From contig NZ_JAPFQA010000002.1 of assembly GCF_027563465.1 (NCBI RefSeq), positions 620,001 to 684,000 on the forward strand: 64,000 nt of DNA. Reading direction: 5' to 3'. The notes beneath the pieces are model-generated. The model did no database searches. It was not told the origin of the DNA and saw nothing but the letters and a program-made list of their open reading frames with translations. The DNA is from Mesorhizobium qingshengii. Lineage in GTDB: Bacteria > Pseudomonadota > Alphaproteobacteria > Rhizobiales > Rhizobiaceae. Below, in pieces: positions 15,649 through 24,671 of the stretch (position 1 is its first letter; each line of letters begins with the position of its first letter). Position numbers and translations under genes: made by a program.

Positions 15649-16752
15649 ATGGCAACGAAGCATCTTTTCCTGCTCCCCGGCGACGGCATCGGCCCGGAGG
15701 CCATGGCCGAGGTCAAGAAGCTGATATCAGCCATGAACGAAAAGCTCGGCAGCGGCTTCGTCACCGAGGACGGTCTGGTTGGCGGCTGCGCCTACGACGC
15801 GCATGGCGCGGCGATCTCCGATGCCGACATGGCAAAGGCGATGGCCGCCGACGCGGTGCTGTTCGGCGCCGTCGGCGGGCCGAAATGGGATGCGGTGCCT
15901 TATGAAGTGCGCCCTGAAGCCGGCCTGCTGCGGCTGCGCAAGGACATGGAGCTGTTCGCCAATCTGCGACCCGCCATCTGCTATCCGGCGCTGGCGGCAT
16001 CCTCCTCGCTCAAGCAGGAGGTGGTCGAAGGCCTCGACATTCTCATCGTGCGCGAGCTGACCGGCGGCGTCTATTTCGGCGAGCCCAAGCAGATCATCGA
16101 TCTCGGCAACGGCCAGAAGCGCGGCATCGACACCCAGGTCTACGACACGTTCGAGATCGAGCGCATTTCGGGCGTCGCCTTCGAGCTGGCGCGCACGCGC
16201 AAGAACCACGTCACCTCGATGGAAAAGCGCAACGTCATGAAGTCGGGCGTACTGTGGAACGAGGTCGTCACCCAGACCCACAAGGCGCGCTACTCCGATG
16301 TCAAGCTCGACCACATGCTGGCCGATGCCGGCGGCATGCAGCTGGTGCGCTGGCCCAAGCAGTTCGACGTCATCGTCACCGACAATCTGTTCGGCGACAT
16401 GCTGTCCGACATCGCCGCCATGCTGACCGGCTCGATCGGCATGCTGCCGTCGGCCTCGCTCGGCGCCCCGGATGCCAAGACCAAGAAGCGCAAGGCGCTC
16501 TACGAGCCGGTGCACGGCTCGGCGCCGGACATTGCCGGCAAGGGCATTGCCAACCCGATCGCCATGATCGCCTCCTTCGCCATGTGCCTGCGTTATTCCT
16601 TCGGCATGGTGGCGGAAGCCGACCGTCTCGAGGGCGCCATCGCCGCCGTGCTCGATGATGGCCTGCGCACCAAGGACATCATGTCCGAAGGCATGACCGA
16701 GGTCGGCACGGTGCGGATGGGCGACGCGATCATCGCCAAATTCCTGGGCTGA
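15649..16752 (+). CDS. leuB: 3-isopropylmalate dehydrogenase
   Basis: Oxidises and decarboxylates 3-isopropylmalate in leucine synthesis using NAD+ and a divalent metal. The 367-residue length is normal. Motifs: [18 protein letters not shown] at the N-terminus, [17 protein letters not shown] (substrate Arg cluster), [14 protein letters not shown], and [30 protein letters not shown] (metal-binding Asp region), then [24 protein letters not shown] gene follows after 4 bp, so the two are likely co-transcribed. Confidence 0.97.
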   Translation: MATKHLFLLPGDGIGPEAMAEVKKLISAMNEKLGSGFVTEDGLVGGCAYDAHGAAISDADMAKAMAADAVLFGAVGGPKWDAVPYEVRPEAGLLRLRKDMELFANLRPAICYPALAASSSLKQEVVEGLDILIVRELTGGVYFGEPKQIIDLGNGQKRGIDTQVYDTFEIERISGVAFELARTRKNHVTSMEKRNVMKSGVLWNEVVTQTHKARYSDVKLDHMLADAGGMQLVRWPKQFDVIVTDNLFGDMLSDIAAMLTGSIGMLPSASLGAPDAKTKKRKALYEPVHGSAPDIAGKGIANPIAMIASFAMCLRYSFGMVAEADRLEGAIAAVLDDGLRTKDIMSEGMTEVGTVRMGDAIIAKFLG

Positions 16753-16756
16753 TCCG

Positions 16757-17242
16757 ATGGCGGTCGACGTCCGCTGGGCGACGACCGAGGACGCGGCCGC
16801 ACTCGCGGCCATGCTGTGCGAGATGGCGGTGCATTACCGGCAACCGCCTCTCGCCGCCGAGCGGGCCCTTGCCGCGGCGCGGAAATGGCTGGCCGAGGAA
16901 AGTCCGGCCTATCCGCATTTCGCGCTCGCCTTCGTCGCGGGAGAGGTCAGCGGCCTGGCATCGGTGGCGATCGCGCATCCCGGCATCGATCTCGAGCGGC
17001 TCTTGTTCCTGAAGGATCTGTTCGTGCGCGGCGAGGCTCGTAACGCCGGCATCGGCCGCGCGCTGATCGGCTTCCTCGCCGACCATTGCCGGCGCCACGG
17101 CATCGGCCGCATCGACCTGACCACCGAGGACTGGAACGAGGGCGCGCTGCGTTTCTACGCGCGGCTCGGCGCCGAACGCCACGGCCAGAAGATTGTCCTC
17201 AGATTGTCGGGCGAGTCGCTGGCGGTTGCAGCTAAACCCTGA
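16757..17242 (+). CDS. GNAT family N-acetyltransferase
   Basis: A 161-residue acetyltransferase. Acetyl-CoA motif A is LFVRGEARNAGIGRALIGFLADHC; the C-terminal motif is DLTTEDWNEGALRFYARLGAERHGQKIVLRL. It starts 4 nt after leuB, which suggests co-expression but not a leucine-pathway role. It is convergent with the cold-shock/DUF805 gene, with an 11-bp overlap of the two 3' ends. The substrate is unknown. Confidence 0.88.
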   Translation: MAVDVRWATTEDAAALAAMLCEMAVHYRQPPLAAERALAAARKWLAEESPAYPHFALAFVAGEVSGLASVAIAHPGIDLERLLFLKDLFVRGEARNAGIGRALIGFLADHCRRHGIGRIDLTTEDWNEGALRFYARLGAERHGQKIVLRLSGESLAVAAKP

Positions 17243-17942
17243 CTCCTGCCGGCACCGGTCCCCACTGGTTTTCCCTGGCCTGCGTCGGGATCAGGGCGAA
17301 GACCAGGATGATCAGGCCGCCGATGGTGGGAATGAGCATCACGAGGCAGAGCCAGCCCGGCAGGCCGATATCGTGCAGGCGGCGCACGATCATGCCGAGG
17401 CCGGGCAGGAACGTTGCCAGCAGGAAAACGCCGAAAAGCCCGACCGTCACCGCCGGCATCTCGGCGCTGTCGAGGTTGCCCATCTCGACATCGGTGAAAA
17501 TGCCGATGCCAATGATCGCCAGCAAGGCGATCGCCCAGAACAGGCAATAGCCCCAATATTCCTTGCGGCGGGCGCGGCCGGCGAAATTGAAGTAATTGCC
17601 TGTCAGGCCGCGCCAGAAATAGCCCCACAGGTCGGTGGGCTCGGCTGGCCCGGAGGACCGGCCGAAGGGTTGCGCCTGGGCTGCGCGCGCTGCCGGCGCA
17701 TTGCCAGCTTGAGCCGCTGCCGCGTTCGCACCGGCATCGTTGGCCGGGTCCGCGGCCTGGGCGGTGATCGAGAAAACGTCCCGCGCCTGGCCGCCGCCCG
17801 GCTGGAATTCGACCCTCGTGCCTCGCGCCATGGCGGTTTGCCGGCGCAGGTCCTCGCGCCTGAACGTGTAACGATTGCCATCCGCCCCGGTGATGAAGCC
17901 GAAGCCCTGATCCTCGTCATAGTGAAGCACTTCGCCGCGCAT
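17232..17942 (-). CDS. Cold-shock-like domain fused to DUF805 membrane domain
   Basis: A 236-residue two-part protein. Residues 1-60 (MRGEVLHYDEDQGFGFITGADGNRYTFRREDL) match an OB-fold cold-shock-like domain with the FGFI core. An Ala/Pro-rich linker follows (about 60-110). The C-terminal part is a DUF805 membrane domain with WGYFWRGLTGNYFNFAGRARRKEYW, then four hydrophobic spans and a LVMLIPTIGGLIILVFALIP end. The ATG at 17942 places the cold-shock domain at the N-terminus. A nucleic-acid or ligand sensor attached to the membrane is possible (inference). Confidence 0.85.
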   Translation of the reverse strand: MRGEVLHYDEDQGFGFITGADGNRYTFRREDLRRQTAMARGTRVEFQPGGGQARDVFSITAQAADPANDAGANAAAAQAGNAPAARAAQAQPFGRSSGPAEPTDLWGYFWRGLTGNYFNFAGRARRKEYWGYCLFWAIALLAIIGIGIFTDVEMGNLDSAEMPAVTVGLFGVFLLATFLPGLGMIVRRLHDIGLPGWLCLVMLIPTIGGLIILVFALIPTQARENQWGPVPAGVRV

Positions 17943-18082
17943 TGGCCACCCCGCTCGCCACACCCCGCCAAAGGTGTGGCACAGGGGCGAACCTGTCGGC
18001 AAGGCCGCGCGACATGGCTACCGTCGCCATGGCAAATGAAGCATAAGACAGGAAGTGCAATCGCTTTCGCCAAAAGCAGACA

Positions 18083-19531
18083 ATGACAGCCGAGCGTTCT
18101 GATGCCAGCGTCGTGACCGAGGACGGGGAGGTCATCACGCCCCCGACACTGGCCATCGACGCCACCGGGCTGATGTTGTGGCCGCCCGGCAAGGGTCTGG
18201 CGGGCATCCCGCGGGTGGAGAGCTTTCTGATCAACGCGGCGTTGGCGGATCCCGACCCTCGCGTGGACGTGGTGGCGTTCAGGTCCGGGGAAGGCCGGTT
18301 TCGACCGCTTGCTCCCTATGAACAGGAACATGTCGCGACGGGCGAGATCTCACCCCGCCGTGTCAAACGATGGCCGGGAAGAAGCATGGCGTTATCGCAG
18401 GCTTTCGAGGCGGTGAGGCAACGGCCATGGGACAAGCGTGAGGCAGACCGCCACCTCGCCAAGACGGTGACCAACGGCCGGACGGGGGTTGCCTGCGGCG
18501 CGACGAGGCTGCTGATCCGCGCCTATCGCCTGTATCGGCGGGCGCGGATCCGCCTGGGCCCGAGCCAGGATGCTCGGCGCCGGACCGCCGAGGCCGAACG
18601 CAGCCTTGTGCTGATCAGCCATCACATCCTGACCCAGGAAGACCGGTCCGCTGTCTCCGGCGCCGCCGGCAAGCTTGCCTTCCTCTGCCACGATATCATT
18701 CCGGCACTACGCCCCGATTTGCTTGGTTCGGGCACCGGCGAGCGTCGTTTCGGGTCTTATCTCGAGCAGCTCGTTCGCTCCGGCGCGCCAGCGTTCTGCG
18801 CTTCCGACGCGGTCGGCGCCACCCTCGCCGATCACATGCGCAGGGCCGGCATCGATCCGCCGGTGGTATACCGGTTTCCGATGCCCTCGATTCTGCACGA
18901 GACCGCTTCCCGCATGGGCAAGACCTCTCGCATCGAGGCTGGCGAACCGTTCGTGATCTACTGCTCGACCATCGAAGTGCGCAAGAACCACATCCTGCTG
19001 GCGCGCATCTGGCAACAGGCGCTCGAGGAAGGGGTCAAGCTGCCGAGACTTGTCTGCGCCGGGCGTTGGGGCTGGATGATCGAGCCGCTGCGCGCCTATC
19101 TCAAGGCGCATCCCGGCCTGCACCAGTCGGTTACATTCACCGGGCTGGTCAGCGACGAGGAGCTGATCCGCTACTATCGCAGCGCGTCCTTCGGCGTCTT
19201 TCCCTCGCATATCGAAGGCTGGGGCTACGGCGCCTCGGAATGCCTCGACTTCGGCGTTCCGGTCATCGTCTCGACGACGCCGTCGCTGATCGAGGCGACC
19301 GGCGGCCTGATGCCGGCGATCGATTCCAATGACCAGGCCGGCTGGTACGCTGCCATCCGCAGGATGGCGGAGGATCCTGCCTGGCGATCCTCGCTGGCGG
19401 AGCGCATCGCCCAACAGCATCGGCCGACGCCGGCATCGGCAAGCTGGGCGGCCATCAAGGCAGGACTGCAGGCAAGCGTGGCTGGCAATGTCGCGGCGGC
19501 CGCGCCGCTGCAAACCACGCGGCTCCGTTAA
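18083..19531 (+). CDS. Glycosyltransferase family 4 protein
   Basis: A 482-residue GT-B glycosyltransferase. The N-terminal part has an acceptor-side G-x-G-like turn near LWPPGKGLAGIPRVE. The C-terminal domain holds FVIYCSTIEVRKNHILLARIW, LVCAGRWGW, VTFTGLVSDEELIRYYRSASFGVFPSHIEGWGYGASECLDFGVPVIVS, the donor-binding E-x7-E-like region. No membrane span is seen. It stands alone without other polysaccharide genes, so the product is unclear. Confidence 0.88.
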   Translation: MTAERSDASVVTEDGEVITPPTLAIDATGLMLWPPGKGLAGIPRVESFLINAALADPDPRVDVVAFRSGEGRFRPLAPYEQEHVATGEISPRRVKRWPGRSMALSQAFEAVRQRPWDKREADRHLAKTVTNGRTGVACGATRLLIRAYRLYRRARIRLGPSQDARRRTAEAERSLVLISHHILTQEDRSAVSGAAGKLAFLCHDIIPALRPDLLGSGTGERRFGSYLEQLVRSGAPAFCASDAVGATLADHMRRAGIDPPVVYRFPMPSILHETASRMGKTSRIEAGEPFVIYCSTIEVRKNHILLARIWQQALEEGVKLPRLVCAGRWGWMIEPLRAYLKAHPGLHQSVTFTGLVSDEELIRYYRSASFGVFPSHIEGWGYGASECLDFGVPVIVSTTPSLIEATGGLMPAIDSNDQAGWYAAIRRMAEDPAWRSSLAERIAQQHRPTPASASWAAIKAGLQASVAGNVAAAAPLQTTRLR

Positions 19532-21399
19532 GCCGGCCGCTTTTTCGCTTTCTTGTGCTTCGGCGCGCCGGTGTTTTCGAATTTCGGCTTGCCCGGCTTT
19601 TTCGCCCACGGCTTGGCCTCGAATGCGCCGGCGGGGCGTTGATCGCCCGATGCCGGGTGCTTGTCGAATTTGCGCTTCGGCGCGTTCGGGTCGAACGGCG
19701 CCTTGCCGCGATGCGGCTTCTTGTCCGGGCTTGGCGGCTGGTAGCCGGCCCGCGACAGGTCCGGCGTGCCCTCGAGCCGCTTGACCGCGATGTTGCCCTG
19801 CAATTTGCGGTCGGGACCGATGGCCGCCAGGAAGCGGTCGGCCCAATCGGCCGATATCTGCACGTAGGTCTCTTCCGGCTGCATCTTGATGGCGCCGATC
19901 TCGCGCTTGGTGATGCTGCCGGTGCGGCACAGCATCGGGATCAGCCAGCGCGGCTCGGCATTCTGCCGGCGGCCGATCGACAGCGAGAACCAGACGCTGG
20001 CGCCGAAATCATCGCGGCGGCTGGGCGCCTCGTCGCGGCGCGCGAAGTTTTCGCCCGCCGGTCTTTCACGCGATGGCGTGAACGGCGCGATTTCCATCAG
20101 ATCCTCGGGCGCCGAGCGGCTGGCGCGGCACTGGCGCACGAAGGCGGCCGCCACCTGTTCGGCGCCATGGCGGGCGAGAAGCGCGTCGATGAAACCGCGC
20201 TCGTCATCCTTCACCGCCTCGTCGAAAGCCGGATCGGCAAGGATGCGCTCGTCGTCGCGCCGGATCACGTCGTCGGCCGAGGGCGGGTTTGCCCATGTCG
20301 CCTTCAGCCCAGCATTCTGCAACAGCCGTTCGGTGCGCTTGCGGGCGCTGTTGGGCACGATCAGCGCGCTGACGCCCTTGCGCCCGGCGCGGCCGGTGCG
20401 CCCGCTGCGGTGCAGCAGCGTTTCCGGGTTGGTCGGCAGGTCGGCGTGGATCACCAGTTCGAGGTTGGGCAGGTCGATGCCGCGCGCCGCGACATCGGTG
20501 GCGATGCAGACCTTGGCGCGGCCATCGCGCATCGCCTGCAGCGCATGGCTGCGCTCGTTCTGGCTGAGCTCACCGGACAGAGCGACGACGGAGAAGTTGC
20601 GGTTGTTGAAGCGCGCGGTGAGATGGTTGACGGCGGCACGGGTGTTGCAGAACACCAGCGCGTTCTTGGCCTCGTAGTAGCGCAGCACGTTGATGATGGC
20701 GTTCTCGCGGTCGGCCTGGGCAACGCTCAGCGCCCGGTATTCGATGTCGAGGTGCTGCTTTTCCTCACCGGCGGCCGAGATGCGCACGGCATCGCGCTGA
20801 TAGCCCTGCGCCAGCGTGGCGATGGAGCGCGGCACGGTGGCCGAGAACATCAGCGTGCGGCGCTCGGCGGGTGCGGCGTCGAGGATGAATTCGAGGTCCT
20901 CGCGAAAGCCGAGATCGAGCATCTCGTCGGCCTCGTCGAGCACCACGGCCTTGAGCGCCGACATGTCGAGCGAGTGCCGCGTGATGTGGTCGCGCAGGCG
21001 GCCGGGCGTGCCGACGACGATATGGGCGCCGCGCTCGAGCACACGCCGCTCCGAGCGCATGTCCATGCCACCGACGCAGGACGCCACCGTGGCGCCGGTC
21101 AGCTCGTAGAGCCATTCCAGTTCGCGCGTCACCTGCAGCGCCAGCTCGCGCGTCGGCGCCACGGCCAGAGCCAGCGGTGCCGCGGCGTGGCCAAAGCGCT
21201 CCGCGTCGCCCAGAAGGGTCGGCGCCAGGGCAAGGCCGAAGGCGACGGTCTTGCCGGAGCCGGTCTGGGCGGACACCAGCGCGTCGGCCTCACCCAGTTC
21301 AGGGGCCAGAACCGCCTTCTGCACCGGGGTCAGCTCGGAATAGCCGCGTTTTTCCAGCGCCCTGGCAAGCGCTGGAACAATAGCTTCGAAGTTGGACAT
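19528..21399 (-). CDS. DEAD-box ATP-dependent RNA helicase, DbpA-like
   Basis: A 623-residue helicase for RNA or ribosome remodelling. Motifs in order: Q motif GYSELTPVQKAVL, I AQTGSGKT, Ia PTRELALQ, Ib GTPGRLRDH, II VLDEADEML, III SATVP, IV NTRAAVNHLTARF, V ATDVAARGIDLPN, VI HRSGRTGRAGRKG. The C-terminal part (about 470-545) with GAIKMQPEETYVQIS resembles the DbpA RNA-binding domain, followed by a Lys/Pro-rich tail. The start at 21399 (MSNFEAI) was preferred over 21435. Its 3' end overlaps the glycosyltransferase 3' end by 4 bp. Confidence 0.93.
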   Translation of the reverse strand: MSNFEAIVPALARALEKRGYSELTPVQKAVLAPELGEADALVSAQTGSGKTVAFGLALAPTLLGDAERFGHAAAPLALAVAPTRELALQVTRELEWLYELTGATVASCVGGMDMRSERRVLERGAHIVVGTPGRLRDHITRHSLDMSALKAVVLDEADEMLDLGFREDLEFILDAAPAERRTLMFSATVPRSIATLAQGYQRDAVRISAAGEEKQHLDIEYRALSVAQADRENAIINVLRYYEAKNALVFCNTRAAVNHLTARFNNRNFSVVALSGELSQNERSHALQAMRDGRAKVCIATDVAARGIDLPNLELVIHADLPTNPETLLHRSGRTGRAGRKGVSALIVPNSARKRTERLLQNAGLKATWANPPSADDVIRRDDERILADPAFDEAVKDDERGFIDALLARHGAEQVAAAFVRQCRASRSAPEDLMEIAPFTPSRERPAGENFARRDEAPSRRDDFGASVWFSLSIGRRQNAEPRWLIPMLCRTGSITKREIGAIKMQPEETYVQISADWADRFLAAIGPDRKLQGNIAVKRLEGTPDLSRAGYQPPSPDKKPHRGKAPFDPNAPKRKFDKHPASGDQRPAGAFEAKPWAKKPGKPKFENTGAPKHKKAKKRPA

Positions 21400-21543
21400 C
21401 TCGCTCTTTCGGAATTCGGGGTCTGCGCTCGTCATGGAGCACGTGCCGGGGCCGGCGCCGCGCCAGCCAAACAATCTTGGCCGTTCGTACTTCCTGCTGC
21501 CTCTCTTGTACAGGGAAAGCCGCGTCGCTCGGCAATTGACTCT

Positions 21544-21560
21544 TTACGCAAACCGCGTAA
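21544..21560. promoter_or_regulatory. Inverted repeat between helicase and asd genes
   Basis: TTACGC-N5-GCGTAA is a perfect 6-bp dyad just after a TTGACT hexamer at 21536-21541 that could be a -35 element for asd. The position would suit an operator. No regulator can be named. Confidence 0.35.
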
Positions 21561-21691
21561 AAGCCCGCTTCGAACGGGATCGTTTTTCGATGCGCGGCCT
21601 TTCGATGGCTCTTCTTGCATTCGATGCCCCCAGCCTCAATGCGAACCATTGGGCCGGGCGTGTCGGCGCGTCCCCTCGTTCCAGCAAAACC

Positions 21692-21724
21692 ATGGCCAAA
21701 AAAACCACCACCAAAACGGTGTGA
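21692..21724 (+). CDS. Putative leader peptide for asd attenuation (MAKKTTTKTV)
   Basis: A 10-codon frame, ATG GCC AAA AAA ACC ACC ACC AAA ACG GTG TGA, encodes MAKKTTTKTV, with four Thr and three Lys. asd, 105 bp downstream, makes the shared precursor of threonine, lysine and methionine, so the composition is what a ribosome-mediated attenuator would need. Alternative stem-loops follow. No clear Shine-Dalgarno sequence precedes the ATG, which is the main weakness. The frame is inferred from composition and position only. Confidence 0.4.
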   Translation: MAKKTTTKTV

Positions 21725-21741
21725 TTCCCTTGGCCTAACCA

Positions 21742-21829
21742 CCCTCTCCCGGGTCCGGCCCGGGGGACGGAACCCGCATCGGCCGGCGGGTTTCTCCAAA
21801 AACCAAGCGGAGAGGGACAGGAGATTTCG
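21742..21829 (+). promoter_or_regulatory. Structured 5' leader of asd (possible attenuator)
   Basis: Stem 1 is CCCGGG (21748-21753) with CCCGGG (21759-21764). Stem 2 is GGAACCCGC (21769-21777) with GCGGGTTTC (21786-21794), terminator-like, though only a short T-run follows. A competing pairing joins CCCTCTCC (21742-21749) to GGAGAGGG (21809-21816), next to the asd ribosome binding site AGGAG. These pairings exclude each other, as in attenuation or ribosome-site control. The folding was read by eye. Confidence 0.4.
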
Positions 21830-22864
21830 ATGAGTTTCAAGGTTGCAGTCGTCGGCGCCACGGGCAATGTGGGCCGGGAAATGCTCAACATACTGGAAGA
21901 GCGCGGCTTTCCGGTAAGCGAAGTCGTGGCGCTCGCCTCGCGGCGCAGCCAGGGCACCGAAGTGTCGTTCGGCGACCGCACGCTGAAGGTCAAGGCGCTC
22001 GACCAATATGATTTTTCCGACACCGACATCTGCATCATGTCGGCCGGCGGCAACGTCTCCAAGGAATGGTCGCCGAAGATCGGCAAGCAGGGCTGCGTCG
22101 TCATCGATAATTCGTCGGCCTTCCGCTACGACCAGGACGTGCCGCTGATCGTGCCGGAAGTGAACCCGGACGCGATCTCGCTCTTCACGCGCAAGAACAT
22201 CATCGCCAACCCGAACTGCTCGACGGCCCAGCTCGTCGTGGCGCTGAAGCCGCTGCATGACTTCGCCACCATCAAGCGCGTCGTCGTCGCCACCTACCAG
22301 TCGGTGTCGGGCGCCGGCAAGGAAGGCATGGACGAACTCTTTACCCAGACCCGCGCGGTCTTCGTCGCCGACGGCGTCGAGGTCAAGAAGTTCACCAAGC
22401 GCATCGCCTTCAACGTCATCCCGCATATCGACGTCTTCCTCGACGACGGCTCGACCAAGGAAGAGTGGAAGATGGTCGCCGAGACCAAGAAGATGCTCGA
22501 CCCCAAGATCAAGCTGACGGCGACCTGCGTGCGCGTGCCGGTGTTCATCGGCCATTCGGAAGCGGTCAACATCGAGTTCGAAAAGCCGATCACCGCCGAC
22601 GAGGCGCGCGATATCCTGCGCGAGGCGCCCGGCTGCCAGGTCTTGGACAAGCGCGAGGACGGCGGCTACATCACGCCGCTGGAATCGGCCGGCGAGGACG
22701 CTACCTTCATCTCGCGCATCCGCGAGGATTCGACCATCGACAACGGCCTGTCGATGTGGATCGTCTCCGACAATCTGCGCAAGGGCGCGGCCCTCAACGC
22801 GGTGCAGATCGCCGAGCTTTTGGTCGAGCGCGGCCTGATCCAGCCGAAGAAGAAGGCGGCTTAG
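21830..22864 (+). CDS. asd: Aspartate-semialdehyde dehydrogenase
   Basis: Reduces aspartyl phosphate to aspartate semialdehyde, the branch point for lysine/diaminopimelate, threonine and methionine. The 344-residue length is normal. Motifs: VAVVGATGNVGREMLNIL (NADP site), SAGGNVSKEW, NPNCSTAQLVVALKPL with catalytic Cys near 130, ATYQSVSGAGKEGMDEL, and a C-terminal VRVPVFIGHSEAVNIEFE with the active-site His. The ATG at 21830 follows ACAGGAG. The upstream leader may provide amino-acid control. Confidence 0.97.
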   Translation: MSFKVAVVGATGNVGREMLNILEERGFPVSEVVALASRRSQGTEVSFGDRTLKVKALDQYDFSDTDICIMSAGGNVSKEWSPKIGKQGCVVIDNSSAFRYDQDVPLIVPEVNPDAISLFTRKNIIANPNCSTAQLVVALKPLHDFATIKRVVVATYQSVSGAGKEGMDELFTQTRAVFVADGVEVKKFTKRIAFNVIPHIDVFLDDGSTKEEWKMVAETKKMLDPKIKLTATCVRVPVFIGHSEAVNIEFEKPITADEARDILREAPGCQVLDKREDGGYITPLESAGEDATFISRIREDSTIDNGLSMWIVSDNLRKGAALNAVQIAELLVERGLIQPKKKAA

Positions 22865-22961
22865 TTTTCGCTCACGGGCCGTATCGCCGCTGCCGCGGCG
22901 GGCCCTCCGCGGGGGCGCCGGAAAGCCGGCGGCCCGCGGTCGCGGGCTCGGCCTTCGGCCG

Positions 22962-23435
22962 TTAGCTCCCTTCTCCCCGTTCACGGGGAGAAGGTCCCGG
23001 CAGGGGGATGAGGGGCAGCGCCGTAGCTTCAGGCCGGCTCTCCTCCGCCAAATTTTCCAGTATCACGATAGCCTCTTCCGCCCGGTCGGCGGGGACGAAC
23101 AAATGGTCGTGGTAGAAAGCCGAGACCGGATTGACGCCCATGCCGGCGGCGGCCAGCCGTGTGGTGATGGCGGCGAGGAAGCCGACGGCTTCCAGCGACG
23201 AATGGATGTTCAGCGTGATCATGCGGCAGCGGAACGAAGCGGTCAGCCCCGCAGCGCTGGCCGCGTCCTCGGTGACGATCAGCGTCGCGCCTTCGCGTTC
23301 GCGAAACACCATCACCGGTTCGAGGCCTTCCGGCTGAGGGACGCCGGGCGCCAGCGTGACGAAGACATAGGTGCCGGCGAGCAATCGCGGTGTCATCGAT
23401 GCCAGCAGTGTCTTCAGATCGGTCTCGCCTGTCAC
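22962..23435 (-). CDS. ACT domain-containing protein
   Basis: A 157-residue protein of the ACT_7-like family, probably an amino-acid-sensing regulator. Motifs: LKTLLASMTPRLLAGTYVFVT, VMVFREREGATLIV, and the ACT half TASFRCRMITLNIHSSLEAVGFLAAI with FYHDHLFVPADRAEEAI. The GTG at 23435 has GGGGAG upstream and was chosen over longer frames. The last ~17 residues (LIPLPGPSPRERGEGS) are encoded by a dispersed repeat, so the ancestral stop was probably earlier. It is divergent from the bestrophin gene. Confidence 0.82.
   Translation of the reverse strand: MTGETDLKTLLASMTPRLLAGTYVFVTLAPGVPQPEGLEPVMVFREREGATLIVTEDAASAAGLTASFRCRMITLNIHSSLEAVGFLAAITTRLAAAGMGVNPVSAFYHDHLFVPADRAEEAIVILENLAEESRPEATALPLIPLPGPSPRERGEGS
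22970..22993. repeat. Short palindromic repeat overlapping the ACT gene 3' end
   Basis: CTTCTCCCCGT-TC-ACGGGGAGAAG, an 11-bp perfect dyad. It belongs to the dispersed CTTCTCCCC family and encodes the last residues of the ACT protein on the minus strand. It could also act as a hairpin at the RNA 3' end. Confidence 0.65.
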
Positions 23436-23632
23436 TTGTCTCCCCCCGCCTGATACGGGTTCGCTGCCCGCGTGTTCCTCAATATCCGCGACCGACGAAT
23501 ACCGATAGTCCGCGCCAGCGCGCACGGCGCACCGCACGGACGACATGGCGATGTCGCTGGCGGCTGAGCTTGCGGAGCGGTCGCATCGCACAATAAAGGA
23601 GCTGAGGACCAGCGCCGGTCCGCGAAAGGCCT

Positions 23633-24541
23633 TTGATGATCGTCCGCCCGCGCCCACGCCTTCTGCACCTGTTCTTCATCATGCGCGGCTCGGTGGTGCC
23701 ACGCATCCTGCCGCAGATTCTTGGTTTCGCTGCCTATGGCGCCCTGGTGGTGGTGGTTGTGCGGGCGCTGAAGCTCGACTTCGGCAATGCCGGCACCGCG
23801 CCCTTCGCGCTGCTCGGCGTGGCGCTGTCGATCTATCTCGGCTTCCGCAACAACGCCGCCTACGACCGCTGGTGGGAGGCCCGCAAATTGTGGGGCCAGC
23901 TTGTCTTCGACATCCGCAACCTGGCGCGCGCCTCCGCCGGGCTGGTCGATGACCGGACCGAACTGCGTGGCCTGCTGATGGAAGCGATCGCCTTCTGCCA
24001 CTTCCTGCGCGGCCTGCTGAGGCGGGTCGACGCGACGCCGCAAGCCCGCGCCTTCATCGGCGACGAGACCGAGATCGTCGCCAGGGCGGCCAACGCGCCG
24101 GACGCGATGGTGCGCGGGATGGGCCGCCGCATCGCCGCGCTGCGCAAGGCCGGCGCGATCGATACGATCGGCTACCGCATCCTCGACGAGCGCCTGTCGG
24201 AAATCGCCGCGGCGCAGGCCGGATGCGAGCGCATCATGGGAACACCCTTGCCGTTCGCCTACACCTTGCTTCTGCAGCGCACCGCCTATGTCTTCTGCCT
24301 GCTCTTGCCCTTCGGGCTGGTGTCCGGCGCCGGCTGGGCAACGCCGCTGTTCACGGCGCTGATCGCCTACACGTTCTTCGGCCTCGACGCGCTTTCGGAA
24401 GAACTCGAGGATCCGTTCGGCACCGAGGCCAACGACCTCGCCCTCGACGGCCTCTGCCGCGTCTGCGAAATCTCGGTGTTCGAGGCACTGGGCGAGACGC
24501 CACCGAAAATGCTCCCGGCGGAGAAGTTCTACTTTTCGTAG
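23633..24541 (+). CDS. Bestrophin family membrane protein
   Basis: A 302-residue bestrophin/UPF0187-type anion channel-like protein. Typical marks: LLHLFFIMRGSVVPRILPQI at the N-terminus, the segment IYLGFRNNAAYDRWWEARKLWGQLV, and near the C-terminus LIAYTFFGLDALSEELEDPFGTEANDLAL, which is the family signature. Two strong hydrophobic pairs flank the long cytoplasmic helix region. The start is at 23633 or 23636. No operon partner is evident. Confidence 0.92.
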   Translation: MMIVRPRPRLLHLFFIMRGSVVPRILPQILGFAAYGALVVVVVRALKLDFGNAGTAPFALLGVALSIYLGFRNNAAYDRWWEARKLWGQLVFDIRNLARASAGLVDDRTELRGLLMEAIAFCHFLRGLLRRVDATPQARAFIGDETEIVARAANAPDAMVRGMGRRIAALRKAGAIDTIGYRILDERLSEIAAAQAGCERIMGTPLPFAYTLLLQRTAYVFCLLLPFGLVSGAGWATPLFTALIAYTFFGLDALSEELEDPFGTEANDLALDGLCRVCEISVFEALGETPPKMLPAEKFYFS

Positions 24542-24671
24542 GCGCTCGACGCGCCTCTCTCTAATGGCCGCAGCGTCCCAAAAAGAATCCCGACCATGTC
24601 GGATCCTCGCCTCATGCCACGTCCTTGGTTCGACCCCAGCGAAAGGGCTGGAATCAACCGGAGGGAACACC

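Noticed and set aside
19555..21738. 727-codon plus-strand open frame opposite the DEAD-box helicase
   Set aside because: It is antisense to a clear helicase with all motifs; long shadows are common in GC-rich DNA. It has no family motif.
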